From Azophilus sp965221755 (lineage in GTDB: Bacteria > Pseudomonadota > Gammaproteobacteria > Pseudomonadales > Azotimanducaceae), in assembly GCA_965221755.1 (NCBI GenBank), contig OZ244921.1:1674001-1738000 (forward strand): 64,000 nucleotides of DNA, written 5' to 3'. The notes under the pieces were generated by a model. It was given only the letters and a program-made list of their open reading frames with translations. It was not told the origin of the DNA and did no database searches. The position numbers were made by a program, and so were the translations under genes. Positions within the stretch are counted from its first letter, which is position 1, and each line of letters starts with the position of its first letter. This document shows positions 26,689 to 34,255 of the stretch, piece by piece.

Positions 26689-27231
26689 TCAACCCCGCAG
26701 GTAGTCGCTTAGGCTGGGATTGCGCGCATCACGGGGAGACAGGACCGGGTCCGCAATCGGCCATTCGATGGCCAGTTCGGCATCGTTCCAAATCACCCCC
26801 GCCTCATCCTCGGGATGATGGAAGTCCGTGCATTTGTAAAGAAGGTCCGCCGAAGCCGAGAACACGCAAAAACCATGGGCGAAGCCGGGTGGGATGTACA
26901 ACTGCCGGTGATTGACCGCATTCAGTTCGATCCCCACCCAATGCCGAAAGGTCGGAGAGGCGGGATCGATGTCCGCCGCCACATCCCAAACCGCGCCGCT
27001 GATGACGCTCACCAGCTTGCCTTGGGGATGGCGCCGCTGAAAGTGCAGGCCGCGCAGCACGCCGCGCCGGGAGTGGGAGTGGTTGTCCTGAACGAAGTCC
27101 AAGTCAAGCCCCGGCAGTTCCCCGTAACGGCGGCGGTGGTGGCGCTCCATGAAGAACCCCCGCTCATCGCGATGCACGTCCGGCTCAATGATCAGCACGC
27201 CGGGCAACTTGGTCCGATGGACTTCCATCAT
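26689..27231 (-). CDS. rfbC: dTDP-4-dehydrorhamnose 3,5-epimerase
   Basis: A 180-residue cupin-fold epimerase. ATG 27231 follows AAGGAGCGGG and overlaps the rfbB stop (ATGA). Motifs: ERGFFMERHHRRRYGELPG, FVQDNHSHSRRGVLRGLHFQ with the catalytic His, KLVSVISGAVWDVAADID, and IPPGFAHGFCVFS. It converts the rfbB product into dTDP-4-keto-L-rhamnose for rfbD. The tight packing rfbB-rfbC-rfbD shows one operon on the minus strand. Confidence 0.95.
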   Translation of the reverse strand: MMEVHRTKLPGVLIIEPDVHRDERGFFMERHHRRRYGELPGLDLDFVQDNHSHSRRGVLRGLHFQRRHPQGKLVSVISGAVWDVAADIDPASPTFRHWVGIELNAVNHRQLYIPPGFAHGFCVFSASADLLYKCTDFHHPEDEAGVIWNDAELAIEWPIADPVLSPRDARNPSLSDYLRG

Positions 27232-28250
27232 CCCGCTCCTTGGCCGTCGGCGGCTGGCCACCAATCCTTGTGATCCAGATACCAAGCCACGGTTTGGCGG
27301 ATCCCGTCGGCGAAGCCGATCCGGGGCCGCCAGCCGAGCTCTCCGCGAATGCGGCTGGCGTCGATGGCGTAACGGCGGTCATGGCCTGGGCGATCCTTGA
27401 CGAACTCGATCAGTCGGAGCAAGCTGCCGGGGTCGGCGTCCGTTTGTTCGGCCACCGCCGTCAGCACCTCGGTGGCGACTTCGAGATTGGTCTTTTCGCA
27501 GTCCCCGCCAATGTTGTAGGCGCGTCCCAAGGCGCCGCTTTCAAGCACGGCCACCAAGCCCCGGACGTGGTCATCGACGTGGAGCCAGTCCCGAACCTGC
27601 CGACCGTCGCCGTACAGCGGCACCGCCGCGCCGCGCAGGGCCGCCAGGATGATGACTGGAATAAGCTTTTCCGCATGCTGGTGAGGCCCGTAGTTGTTGG
27701 AGCAGTTGGTGAGCATGGTCGGCAGGCCGTAAGTGGCCCGCCATGCCCGAACCAAATGGTCGGAGGCCGCCTTGGACGCAGAGTAGGGAGAGTTGGGACG
27801 GTAAGGGCTGCTCTCCGAGAAAGCGCCCTCTGCGCCCAGCGCGCCGTAAACCTCGTCGGTGGAAACGTGAAGAAAAAGGCAGGCCCGGCCTCCGGCCCGG
27901 TCGGCGTTGTAATCCCGGACGACCTCCAACAGCGCGCAGGTGCCAAGGACGTTGGTGCGAATGAAGTCGGCCGGTCCGTCGATCGAGCGGTCCACATGCG
28001 ACTCCGCCGCCAAGTGCATGAGGGCGTCCGGCCCGAAGTCGAAAACGAGCGAGCGCAGCCGCTTGGCGTCGCCAATGTCCGCCACTTCAAGTCGGTGGTT
28101 GGCGCACCCGGCCACTGCGGCGAGATTGGCCCGGTTGCCAGCGTAAGTGAGCTTGTCAATGGTGAGCACTTGGTCGCCCCGCCCCCCGACCAAATGGCGC
28201 ACCAAGGCCGAACCGATGAATCCGGCGCCGCCGGTGACGATGATTTTCAT
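27228..28250 (-). CDS. rfbB: dTDP-glucose 4,6-dehydratase
   Basis: A 340-residue extended short-chain dehydrogenase that converts dTDP-glucose to the 4-keto-6-deoxy sugar. Motifs: MKIIVTGGAGFIGSALVRHL with the NAD loop, LHVSTDEVYGALG, SPYSASKAASDHLVRAW with the Tyr-x-x-x-Lys pair, and NNYGPHQHAEKLIP. ATG 28250 gives the standard start; an in-frame TTG 30 bases upstream is less likely. It is the first gene of the rfbB-rfbC-rfbD operon. The thymidylyltransferase gene rfbA, usually adjacent, is not in this window. Confidence 0.95.
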   Translation of the reverse strand: MKIIVTGGAGFIGSALVRHLVGGRGDQVLTIDKLTYAGNRANLAAVAGCANHRLEVADIGDAKRLRSLVFDFGPDALMHLAAESHVDRSIDGPADFIRTNVLGTCALLEVVRDYNADRAGGRACLFLHVSTDEVYGALGAEGAFSESSPYRPNSPYSASKAASDHLVRAWRATYGLPTMLTNCSNNYGPHQHAEKLIPVIILAALRGAAVPLYGDGRQVRDWLHVDDHVRGLVAVLESGALGRAYNIGGDCEKTNLEVATEVLTAVAEQTDADPGSLLRLIEFVKDRPGHDRRYAIDASRIRGELGWRPRIGFADGIRQTVAWYLDHKDWWPAADGQGAG

Positions 28251-28393
28251 GCGGTGCTGCCCAACCAGCGCTCGTCCCAAACGGCTCGGCTGTCTTCCGA
28301 AAAAGCGCCGTGGTTTGCCGCAATCACGGGGGCGGTCCAGAAGTTGAGCTAAGCCATTGACCAGAGACCGGATTCCTCTTGGCAGCTAGCTCG

Positions 28394-28831
28394 TTAGGCC
28401 GCAACTTCCTCAATCCCCAAAAGTTCCTGAGCCCGTTCAAAAGATACTTCAATTTGGCTGTCAACGCGTCGCTCCAACCGCCACGCACCACCCGGGAGTT
28501 TCTTTCCATTGGCGGTCAGAAACGAAATGCCGTACACCAGCTTGCCCAGGTTTTTGACTGCTGAGACTGGAGGCATGTAGTCGGCGTCTCCCGAAACAAC
28601 CACCGCGACGTCGTAGATGTCTGAAAGCGTGACCATGTCGGTGGCCAGTTGAGTGTCCACCCCTTTCTCGGTTCCAAGGGAGCGGGAGACTGGATCGTAT
28701 CGATTGCTGCCGACTTGGAACAGGTCTGCCAAGCTGTGGCTGAGGTTCTCGCCGTCCTCAAAGACGCACACCCGCTTCCATCGCGGTGCGGGTGCTCCGC
28801 CAAATGCCGACATGATTGGAAATTTACCCAT
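28394..28831 (-). CDS. Short NYN-domain (PIN-like) protein
   Basis: A 145-residue protein with the NYN/LabA-type nuclease core: RVCVFEDGENLSHSL with the first acidic residues, KGVDTQLATDMVTL with the second, and DVAVVVSGDADYMPPVSAV with the third, followed by GKLVYGISF. All three acidic motifs are present. However, the segment between the first two is only about 25 residues where the family usually has around 60, so the protein is compact or has an internal deletion. No ribosome site precedes either possible ATG (28831 or 28813). RNA cleavage is the family expectation. Confidence 0.75.
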   Translation of the reverse strand: MGKFPIMSAFGGAPAPRWKRVCVFEDGENLSHSLADLFQVGSNRYDPVSRSLGTEKGVDTQLATDMVTLSDIYDVAVVVSGDADYMPPVSAVKNLGKLVYGISFLTANGKKLPGGAWRLERRVDSQIEVSFERAQELLGIEEVAA

Positions 28832-28837
28832 ATGAAA

Positions 28838-28858
28838 GAGGGGCCAATTCGGCCCCTC
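28838..28858 (-). terminator. Intrinsic terminator downstream of the glycosyltransferase
   Basis: Arms GAGGGGCC and GGCCCCTC around AATTC are followed on the minus strand by TTTCAT. It lies about 120 bases past the glycosyltransferase stop and 7 bases before the NYN start, so it likely separates the waaL-glycosyltransferase unit from the NYN gene. Confidence 0.5.
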
Positions 28859-28975
28859 AACACACTTAGCCGCCCCGAAGAGCGACCATCAACAGTCAGT
28901 CCGGCATTCTACGCCCAAGCAAACCGTTGTAAACCCCTGATTGGGACAGCCTGAAGTTCGCTCATGTCTTTTCCT

Positions 28976-29800
28976 TCACCAAATCCGCCAGCCGTGGCGG
29001 TTGAAGTAGCGGCATCCGGAGCGCATGAAGCGCAGGATTCCGGCCAACCCACGACGGGCTGTGCGGCCCCCGTAATGGGTGATGCTGGCCGTGGGCAGTT
29101 CGTAGATGCCGCCGTGGGCGGCAAGGCGGCGGCAAAGGTCGAAGTCCTCGAAATAGAGGAAGTAGCCCTCATCAAAGCCGCCTATGGCTTGGAGCGCCGA
29201 GGTTCGGGTCACCATGAAGCAGCCGCTGGCCAATTCGATGGGCGCGGGCTGCTCGGCCGCAAGCGCATCGTCGTAAACATAGGCAGCGATTCGCCGCCCC
29301 AGGAGGCCGGTTGAGGGCCGCACTGAGAGGGCGCGCAGGGCGAGCGTCAGCAACGTCGGCGGCCGTTTGGCGAGCCGAGCGTTGCGGCCCTCTGCGTCAA
29401 AGCCCCGGGGAGCGGCCAGCACCGCGCCGGGGTGCGCCTCAAGGAAGCGCACCGTCTCCAGCAAGGCGCTGGGGGCCATGACGAGATCGGGGTTGCAGAT
29501 CAGGTGGAAGTCCGCTTCCGTGCGCCGGATGGCCAAGTTCTGGGCTGCGCCGTAGCCGATGTTCCCATGGCCTTGAACGAAGTGCCAAGTGAGCTCGCCG
29601 GCACTTAGGGCGCGGGGTCGGATCATCGCTTCCACGGCTTGGACGTCTTGGGATGCGTCATTGCAGATGGCGTAGATGGAAACGGGCATCGGCATCGCGC
29701 GCAGGAGCGTTTCAACGGCCTCGGCCAAGCTGTCCAGAAACTTGGCGAGCACGTCCTTCGGCGTATGCCAAGTGACGAAGCCGACCGACAGCCCGGTCAC
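28976..29800 (-). CDS. Glycosyltransferase family 2 (rhamnosyltransferase-like)
   Basis: A 274-residue GT-A glycosyltransferase. The GTG at 29800 overlaps the upstream stop (GTGA). The nucleotide-sugar site is seen in ICNDASQDVQAVEAM, NIGYGAAQNLAIRRT and HLICNPDLVMAPSAL, and the acceptor region in DEGYFLYFEDFDLCRRL. The EDFDLCRR motif is common in dTDP-rhamnose transferases of the WbbL/RfbF type, which fits the neighbouring rhamnose genes, though the sugar remains an inference. It is cotranscribed with the O-antigen ligase, and an RYFNR motif closes the protein. Confidence 0.85.
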   Translation of the reverse strand: MTGLSVGFVTWHTPKDVLAKFLDSLAEAVETLLRAMPMPVSIYAICNDASQDVQAVEAMIRPRALSAGELTWHFVQGHGNIGYGAAQNLAIRRTEADFHLICNPDLVMAPSALLETVRFLEAHPGAVLAAPRGFDAEGRNARLAKRPPTLLTLALRALSVRPSTGLLGRRIAAYVYDDALAAEQPAPIELASGCFMVTRTSALQAIGGFDEGYFLYFEDFDLCRRLAAHGGIYELPTASITHYGGRTARRGLAGILRFMRSGCRYFNRHGWRIW

Positions 29801-31005
29801 CGCGTCTCCTCCAGCAGGCGCTTGGCGTCCAGCCGGCCCATCCAAGCCAAGCCAAGGCTGATGGCCACCGGCAGCCAGAACAGAAACCAAGTCATGCCCA
29901 CCTTGTCTATGAGTTCGTGGCCGTCGAGCAGCCAAGCGGGCAGGGCCAAGCCAAGAATGCCCAAGGCCAGCTTGGCGTCCCGATGCCCGTAGTGGTTGAG
30001 CAGGGTGCGCACGACGGCGGCAATCAACACGGCAAAAAGCGCCGCGCCAACCAAGCCGCCTTGGAAGAGAACCGACAGGTACATGTTGTGTGGATGGGGA
30101 AACTCGCCGTCGGCGGTGACCAGCGTATCGTCGGTGAGGATGCCGCGCCCGAACCACAAGCCGCCATCGGCGACGGCGTGAAGGGTGGCCAGCCAAATCG
30201 CGAGCCGAAAGCTGTCGCCTCTGGGCAGCACGAGGTTGCGGCCGGCTTCGTTGCCGATCAAGGCCGCGAGCAAGGCTAGGAGGATCACGCCTATGCCCAA
30301 CACGGCGGCTGCGAAGCGTTGCCGGTCCGCCACCCGATGGGCGATGAAAAAGGTGCCGAGACCCAGCATGGCGCTGATCTGGCCGTTGCGGGAATCGGAA
30401 AGCAGCACTGCGGCAGCGATGACGACGATGCCAAGCGCGCTGATGCGCCGCCAGATGCCATCCGGCTCACGCAGCGCCTCACTGGCAATCAAGATGAGAA
30501 CCACGCCGAAGATCAAGGCCGCCACCACGTTGTTGTCGAGCTGTCCCAACCCGACTAGCCGGCCGTTTTCCGAGTTTCCCATCAGAAACAGGCCAAGGCC
30601 CGCCATGGCGGCCAAAACGCCGGCAACCGCCAGCGTCCGGCCCAACCAGCGCTGCAGTTCGTCGCGCATCTGGCATTCGGCGAGGGCAACGGCAAACAGC
30701 AGCACCTGCGTCGCCCGTGACAGCATGGACAGCGCATCGCCCGGTTGGCTGCCCTCGGACCACAAACCGGTCAGGACCAAATAGGCCAGCAGCGCCATGA
30801 TCGACCAGATCAGCGGCACGGCAAGGACATCGACCCACTGACGCAGGCGCGCCAGCATCACGATGGCGAGCAGATAGGCCGGGTAGCTTGCCGCACTCTG
30901 GGATTCGAGCACCAGCACGCCCGCAAAGCAGAGCACGATCAGCAGCGCGTTCAACCGAATGCGGTCGCGGACGAATGCAACGGCGGCGTTTAAGGTGAAG
31001 GTCAT
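29797..31005 (-). CDS. waaL: O-antigen ligase/polymerase (Wzy_C family)
   Basis: A 402-residue multi-pass inner-membrane protein with about ten hydrophobic helices. The large periplasmic loop contains SDSRNGQISAMLGLGTFF and the family hallmark EFPHPHNMYLSVLFQGGLVG with the conserved His. Members either ligate O-antigen to lipid A core (WaaL) or polymerise repeat units (Wzy); the two cannot be distinguished with certainty by eye. The downstream glycosyltransferase overlaps its stop, and the rhamnose operon follows, so a surface polysaccharide role is well supported. Confidence 0.82.
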   Translation of the reverse strand: MTFTLNAAVAFVRDRIRLNALLIVLCFAGVLVLESQSAASYPAYLLAIVMLARLRQWVDVLAVPLIWSIMALLAYLVLTGLWSEGSQPGDALSMLSRATQVLLFAVALAECQMRDELQRWLGRTLAVAGVLAAMAGLGLFLMGNSENGRLVGLGQLDNNVVAALIFGVVLILIASEALREPDGIWRRISALGIVVIAAAVLLSDSRNGQISAMLGLGTFFIAHRVADRQRFAAAVLGIGVILLALLAALIGNEAGRNLVLPRGDSFRLAIWLATLHAVADGGLWFGRGILTDDTLVTADGEFPHPHNMYLSVLFQGGLVGAALFAVLIAAVVRTLLNHYGHRDAKLALGILGLALPAWLLDGHELIDKVGMTWFLFWLPVAISLGLAWMGRLDAKRLLEETR

Positions 31006-31070
31006 GTCGAACCGTCGATCGCACGATAGGCGATGCCGCCATTATGCCTTGCCGCCAAAAACCGGGAAAA

Positions 31071-31204
31071 GAGCCTTCAGCTTGGGGTGCGCGAGGGGCC
31101 CCGCCCCTCGCAGGATAAGAGCCTTCAGCTCGGGGTGCGCGAGGGGCCGCACCTCGCGGAAAAGCAGCCTCGGCTTGGGGGCGCGGCCCCCGCCCCTCGC
31201 AGGC
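31071..31204 (-). repeat. Three diverged copies of the GC-rich hairpin repeat, inverted
   Basis: Units at 31071, 31119 and 31164 read GAGCCTTCAGC, GGGGTGCGCGAGGGG and then a palindromic GC run ending in CCCCTCGCAGG. They are the reverse complement of the 45-base unit at 8252-8384 with substitutions concentrated in the hairpin. The array lies between the waaL start and the tRNA gene, so here it precedes rather than follows a coding sequence. Confidence 0.8.
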
Positions 31205-31206
31205 AA

Positions 31207-31283
31207 TGGTGGGCCCACCAGGACTCGAACCTGGGACCAATGGATTATGAGTCCACTGCTCTAACCAACTGAGCTATAGGCCC
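31207..31283 (-). tRNA. tRNA-Ile2 (anticodon CAU)
   Basis: A 77-nt cloverleaf with encoded CCA. Acceptor stem GGGCCTA pairs with TGGGCCC; the D-loop AGCTCAGTTGGTTAGAGC, anticodon loop CTCATAA and T-arm GGTTCGAGTCC are standard. CAU can mean Met or lysidine-modified Ile. Pairs C4-G69 and C5-G68, known determinants for the lysidine synthase TilS and absent from elongator tRNA-Met of E. coli, point to Ile2. It lies 41 bases downstream of rpoD on the same strand and may be cotranscribed with it. Confidence 0.9.
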
Positions 31284-31324
31284 TTGGAGCCACAGCCAAG
31301 CAGCCTCGGCGGCTGGCCGACCGG

Positions 31325-33424
31325 CTACGACTTGGACGACACCTTGTCGTCCAGGAAGCTGCGCAGGTGCTCGGAACGGCTGGGATGACGCAGCTTGCGC
31401 AGCGCCTTGGCTTCGATTTGGCGAATGCGCTCCCTTGTGACATCGAACTGCTTGCCGACCTCCTCCAAGGTGTGGTCGGTGTTCATGCCAATGCCGAAGC
31501 GCATGCGCAGCACCTTGGCCTCGCGGGCGGTGAGGCCGCCAAGGACGTTGCCGATCAATTGCTTGAGGCCATCCTCGGTGGCCAGGTCGATCGGCAGGCC
31601 CACAGTGGAATCCTCGATGAAGTCGCCGATGTGGGAGTCTTCGTCATCGCCGATCGGCGTTTCCATGGAAATGGGCTCCTTGGCGATCTTGAGCACCCGG
31701 CGCACTTTTTCCTCGACCATTTCCATGCGCTCCCCCAGCTCGTCCGGCTTCGGCTCGCGGCCCATTTCCTGAACCATTTGCCGGGACACCCGGTTGAGCT
31801 TGTTGATGGTCTCGATCATGTGTACGGGAATGCGGATGGTGCGCGCCTGATCGGCGATGGAACGGGTGATGGCCTGACGAATCCACCAAGTGGCATAGGT
31901 GGAGAACTTGTATCCGCGCCGGTACTCGAACTTGTCCACCGCCTTCATAAGGCCAATGTTGCCCTCTTGGATCAGGTCGAGGAACTGCAGGCCGCGGTTG
32001 GTGTATTTCTTGGCGATGGAAATGACGAGGCGCAGGTTGGCCTCGACCATGTCCTTCTTGGCCCGCCGCGCCTTGGCCTCGCCCAAGGACATGGCGCGGT
32101 TGATCTCCTTGAGTTCAGTCACCGACAAGCCGGTGCGGGCGCAAACGGCCTTGAGCTTCTTTTGAATGCGCACGATGTCGGGCTTGCGCTCGGCGAGCGC
32201 TTCGGAATAGCGCTCTTCCGCCTTGATCAGGCGATTCAGCCAAGTGACGCTGGTTTCCTTGCCGACAAAGACCTTGCGGAACAGTTCCCGAGGCACGCGG
32301 GCATCGCGCACGCAGATGTCCAGAAGGGCGCGCTCATGGTGGCGCACTTGCTCAAGCGCTTCCCGCGGCCGGCGGACGATCTCATCATAATGCTTGGGCA
32401 CCAGCTTGAAGGAGTGGAACTTCTTGCCCAGCGCGGCCAACTGGGCGCGCGACTCAGGGCTGCTGCGGCCCCTTTGATCAATGAGCTTGCGCGTCTTGTT
32501 GAATTGGCGCCTGAGCGCTTGGAAGCGCCTCTTGGCCAGCACCGGGTCCGGCCCCTTGTCTTTGTCCGATGAGTCCGTCTCTCCTTTGTTGGCATTGTTG
32601 GCATTGGCGTCGTCAGCGCCCTTGGCTTGTCCGGCCTTGCCGTCGACGGCTTTGGCATCCGCAGGCTTCGCCGAACCAGCCTCCGGTTTGTTGGCCGCGG
32701 TGCCGTCGGTTGTCTTTTCCCCGTCATCGGCCACCGCCTCCGGGCCGGGATTCCCAACCCCCCCGCCAGCCTTGGCCGTGCCGTCAGCATCGGCTTCATT
32801 GCCGCCGGCTCCAGCGTTGCCATCCGCCTTGGCGGCGTCTTCAACAACTTGAGGCACGACGGCCGGCTTGGGTGCCGGAACGACCTGGGGCGCCCTCGGA
32901 ACATGGTCGGTCGGATCCAAGTAGCCGATGAGCAATGTCGAAAGCTGACCCTCGCGGCTCACCTCGGTGTAGGTGTCGAGGATGTGCTCCACCACGCCGG
33001 GAAAGGCGGCCAAGGCGGCAAGCACATCGCGAATGCCCTCCTCGATGCGCTTGGCGATGACGATTTCGCCTTCCCGAGTCAGCAGCTCCACCGTGCCCAT
33101 TTCGCGCATGTACATCCGAACGGGGTCGGTCGTGCGGCCCGCCTCGGTCTCCACCGCGGCGAGAGCTGCGGCCGCCTCCTCCGCAGCAAGCTCGTCAACC
33201 GTGTTCTCTTCGGCGCTCATCAGGTCATCGGCATCAGGAGCGCTCTCGTGAACCTCGATGCCCATGTCGTTGATGGTGCCGATGATGTCTTCGATCTGAT
33301 CCGAATCGGACAGATCATCAGGCAGGTGGTCATTCACCTCAGCAAAGGTGAGATAACCCTGCTCCTTGCCCTTGGCAATGAGCTCCTTCAAGCGTGACGG
33401 CTGCTTTGAAATCTGTTCGCTCAT
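31325..33424 (-). CDS. rpoD: RNA polymerase sigma factor RpoD (sigma-70)
   Basis: The primary sigma factor, 699 residues from ATG 33424 (preceded by GAGG). Region 1.1 opens SRLKELIAKGKEQGYLTFAEV; region 1.2 includes DPVRMYMREMG; region 2 is DLIQEGNIGLMKAVDKFEY with KFSTYATWWIRQAI; region 4 is TLEEVGKQFDVTRERIRQIE. It is about 85 residues longer than the 613-residue E. coli protein. The excess is a low-complexity Ala/Pro/Lys/Asp-rich segment at residues 172-294 in the non-conserved region between 1.2 and 2.1. No dnaG or rpsU is adjacent in this window. Confidence 0.97.
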   Translation of the reverse strand: MSEQISKQPSRLKELIAKGKEQGYLTFAEVNDHLPDDLSDSDQIEDIIGTINDMGIEVHESAPDADDLMSAEENTVDELAAEEAAAALAAVETEAGRTTDPVRMYMREMGTVELLTREGEIVIAKRIEEGIRDVLAALAAFPGVVEHILDTYTEVSREGQLSTLLIGYLDPTDHVPRAPQVVPAPKPAVVPQVVEDAAKADGNAGAGGNEADADGTAKAGGGVGNPGPEAVADDGEKTTDGTAANKPEAGSAKPADAKAVDGKAGQAKGADDANANNANKGETDSSDKDKGPDPVLAKRRFQALRRQFNKTRKLIDQRGRSSPESRAQLAALGKKFHSFKLVPKHYDEIVRRPREALEQVRHHERALLDICVRDARVPRELFRKVFVGKETSVTWLNRLIKAEERYSEALAERKPDIVRIQKKLKAVCARTGLSVTELKEINRAMSLGEAKARRAKKDMVEANLRLVISIAKKYTNRGLQFLDLIQEGNIGLMKAVDKFEYRRGYKFSTYATWWIRQAITRSIADQARTIRIPVHMIETINKLNRVSRQMVQEMGREPKPDELGERMEMVEEKVRRVLKIAKEPISMETPIGDDEDSHIGDFIEDSTVGLPIDLATEDGLKQLIGNVLGGLTAREAKVLRMRFGIGMNTDHTLEEVGKQFDVTRERIRQIEAKALRKLRHPSRSEHLRSFLDDKVSSKS

Positions 33425-33520
33425 GGCGCCTCGACAGGTTGAACGGATGGGGTCGGGCCGGGATGCCGCCTTGTCCCCGAACGAAAAGGGGCGCATCCAG
33501 AAGGTCCAAGTCAACGGCGT

Positions 33521-33548
33521 ATTTTACCCTCAAATCAAAGCTGCACAA
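33521..33548 (-). promoter_or_regulatory. Candidate sigma-70 promoter of rpoD
   Basis: On the minus strand TTGTGC (33543-33548) and TAAAAT (33521-33526) are separated by 16 bases, placing transcription start near 33514, about 90 bases before the rpoD ATG. Four of six and five of six consensus bases are present. This is based on sequence only. Confidence 0.4.
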
Positions 33549-33652
33549 CAACCCGGAGTTCGCGGTCCCTTGCCTTCCCCACCCGGGATCGGTATCCTGG
33601 CCCCGTTGATCACGCCCGCCGCGCGGGTTCCACAGTCCCAAGGAGACACGCC

Positions 33653-34255
33653 ATGTCCCGACTGTCCCCCCTGACCTGTCTGGCCTCGGCCCTCCTGGCC
33701 CTCACGCTGACCCTCGCCTCGGCCATCGCCCAGGACCGGGCCACCACCCCCATCCCCGCCCTCATGGCCGACGCCCACCCCACACCTTGGGGCGGCCGGG
33801 CCTCCTACCGCATCCTCCTTGCCGACAAGGCGACCGACCGCGTGACGGGCGGGGCCCTGTCCATAACCTATGAGATCGCCTGCACCCAGACACTGAGCCC
33901 GGACGGCCCACCCTGCCCATCCGTCCCCATCCTGCGCCGCAAGACCACGATGCCCTGCGGGGAGGACGAGGCCGGCCTGATCCCGGCGGTCAATCTCGGC
34001 ACGGCCCCCTATGCCGGCCTCACGGCCCCCTACACCCTCACCCTGACGATCCGGGCCATCGACTTCCTGGCCTGGTCCGACGCCACCATCGACCGCATCA
34101 ACAGCCAATACCCCCAGCGCTACCAGTACAATCCGGCAACGTACCGGTATGACCGCGTTGACGGCTCCACCTGCCCCAAGACCAACCACGCCCCGGCCCG
34201 GGTGACGGACCCGACCGGCGCCACCCGGACTGCCACGGTCACGGTCATGCGATGA
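33653..34255 (+). CDS. Secreted hypothetical protein with atypical codon use
   Basis: A 200-residue protein of unknown function preceded by a strong ribosome site (AAGGAGACACGCC). A signal peptide (LASALLALTLTLASAIAQ) is followed by a Cys-containing domain (CTQTLSPDGPPCPS, TTMPCGEDEAG, GSTCPKTNHAP), so disulfides in the periplasm or outside are likely. Codon choice differs from the neighbours: Leu is almost wholly CTG/CTC with none of the TTG so frequent elsewhere, and codons end overwhelmingly in C. This suggests recent transfer. It stands at the left edge of a poorly organised region (34.3-36 kb). I recognise no family. Confidence 0.7.
   Translation: MSRLSPLTCLASALLALTLTLASAIAQDRATTPIPALMADAHPTPWGGRASYRILLADKATDRVTGGALSITYEIACTQTLSPDGPPCPSVPILRRKTTMPCGEDEAGLIPAVNLGTAPYAGLTAPYTLTLTIRAIDFLAWSDATIDRINSQYPQRYQYNPATYRYDRVDGSTCPKTNHAPARVTDPTGATRTATVTVMR

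Noticed and set aside
31207..31283. tRNA-Met for the CAU tRNA
   Set aside because: C4-G69 and C5-G68 are TilS (lysidine) determinants and differ from elongator tRNA-Met; the Ile2 call fits better.
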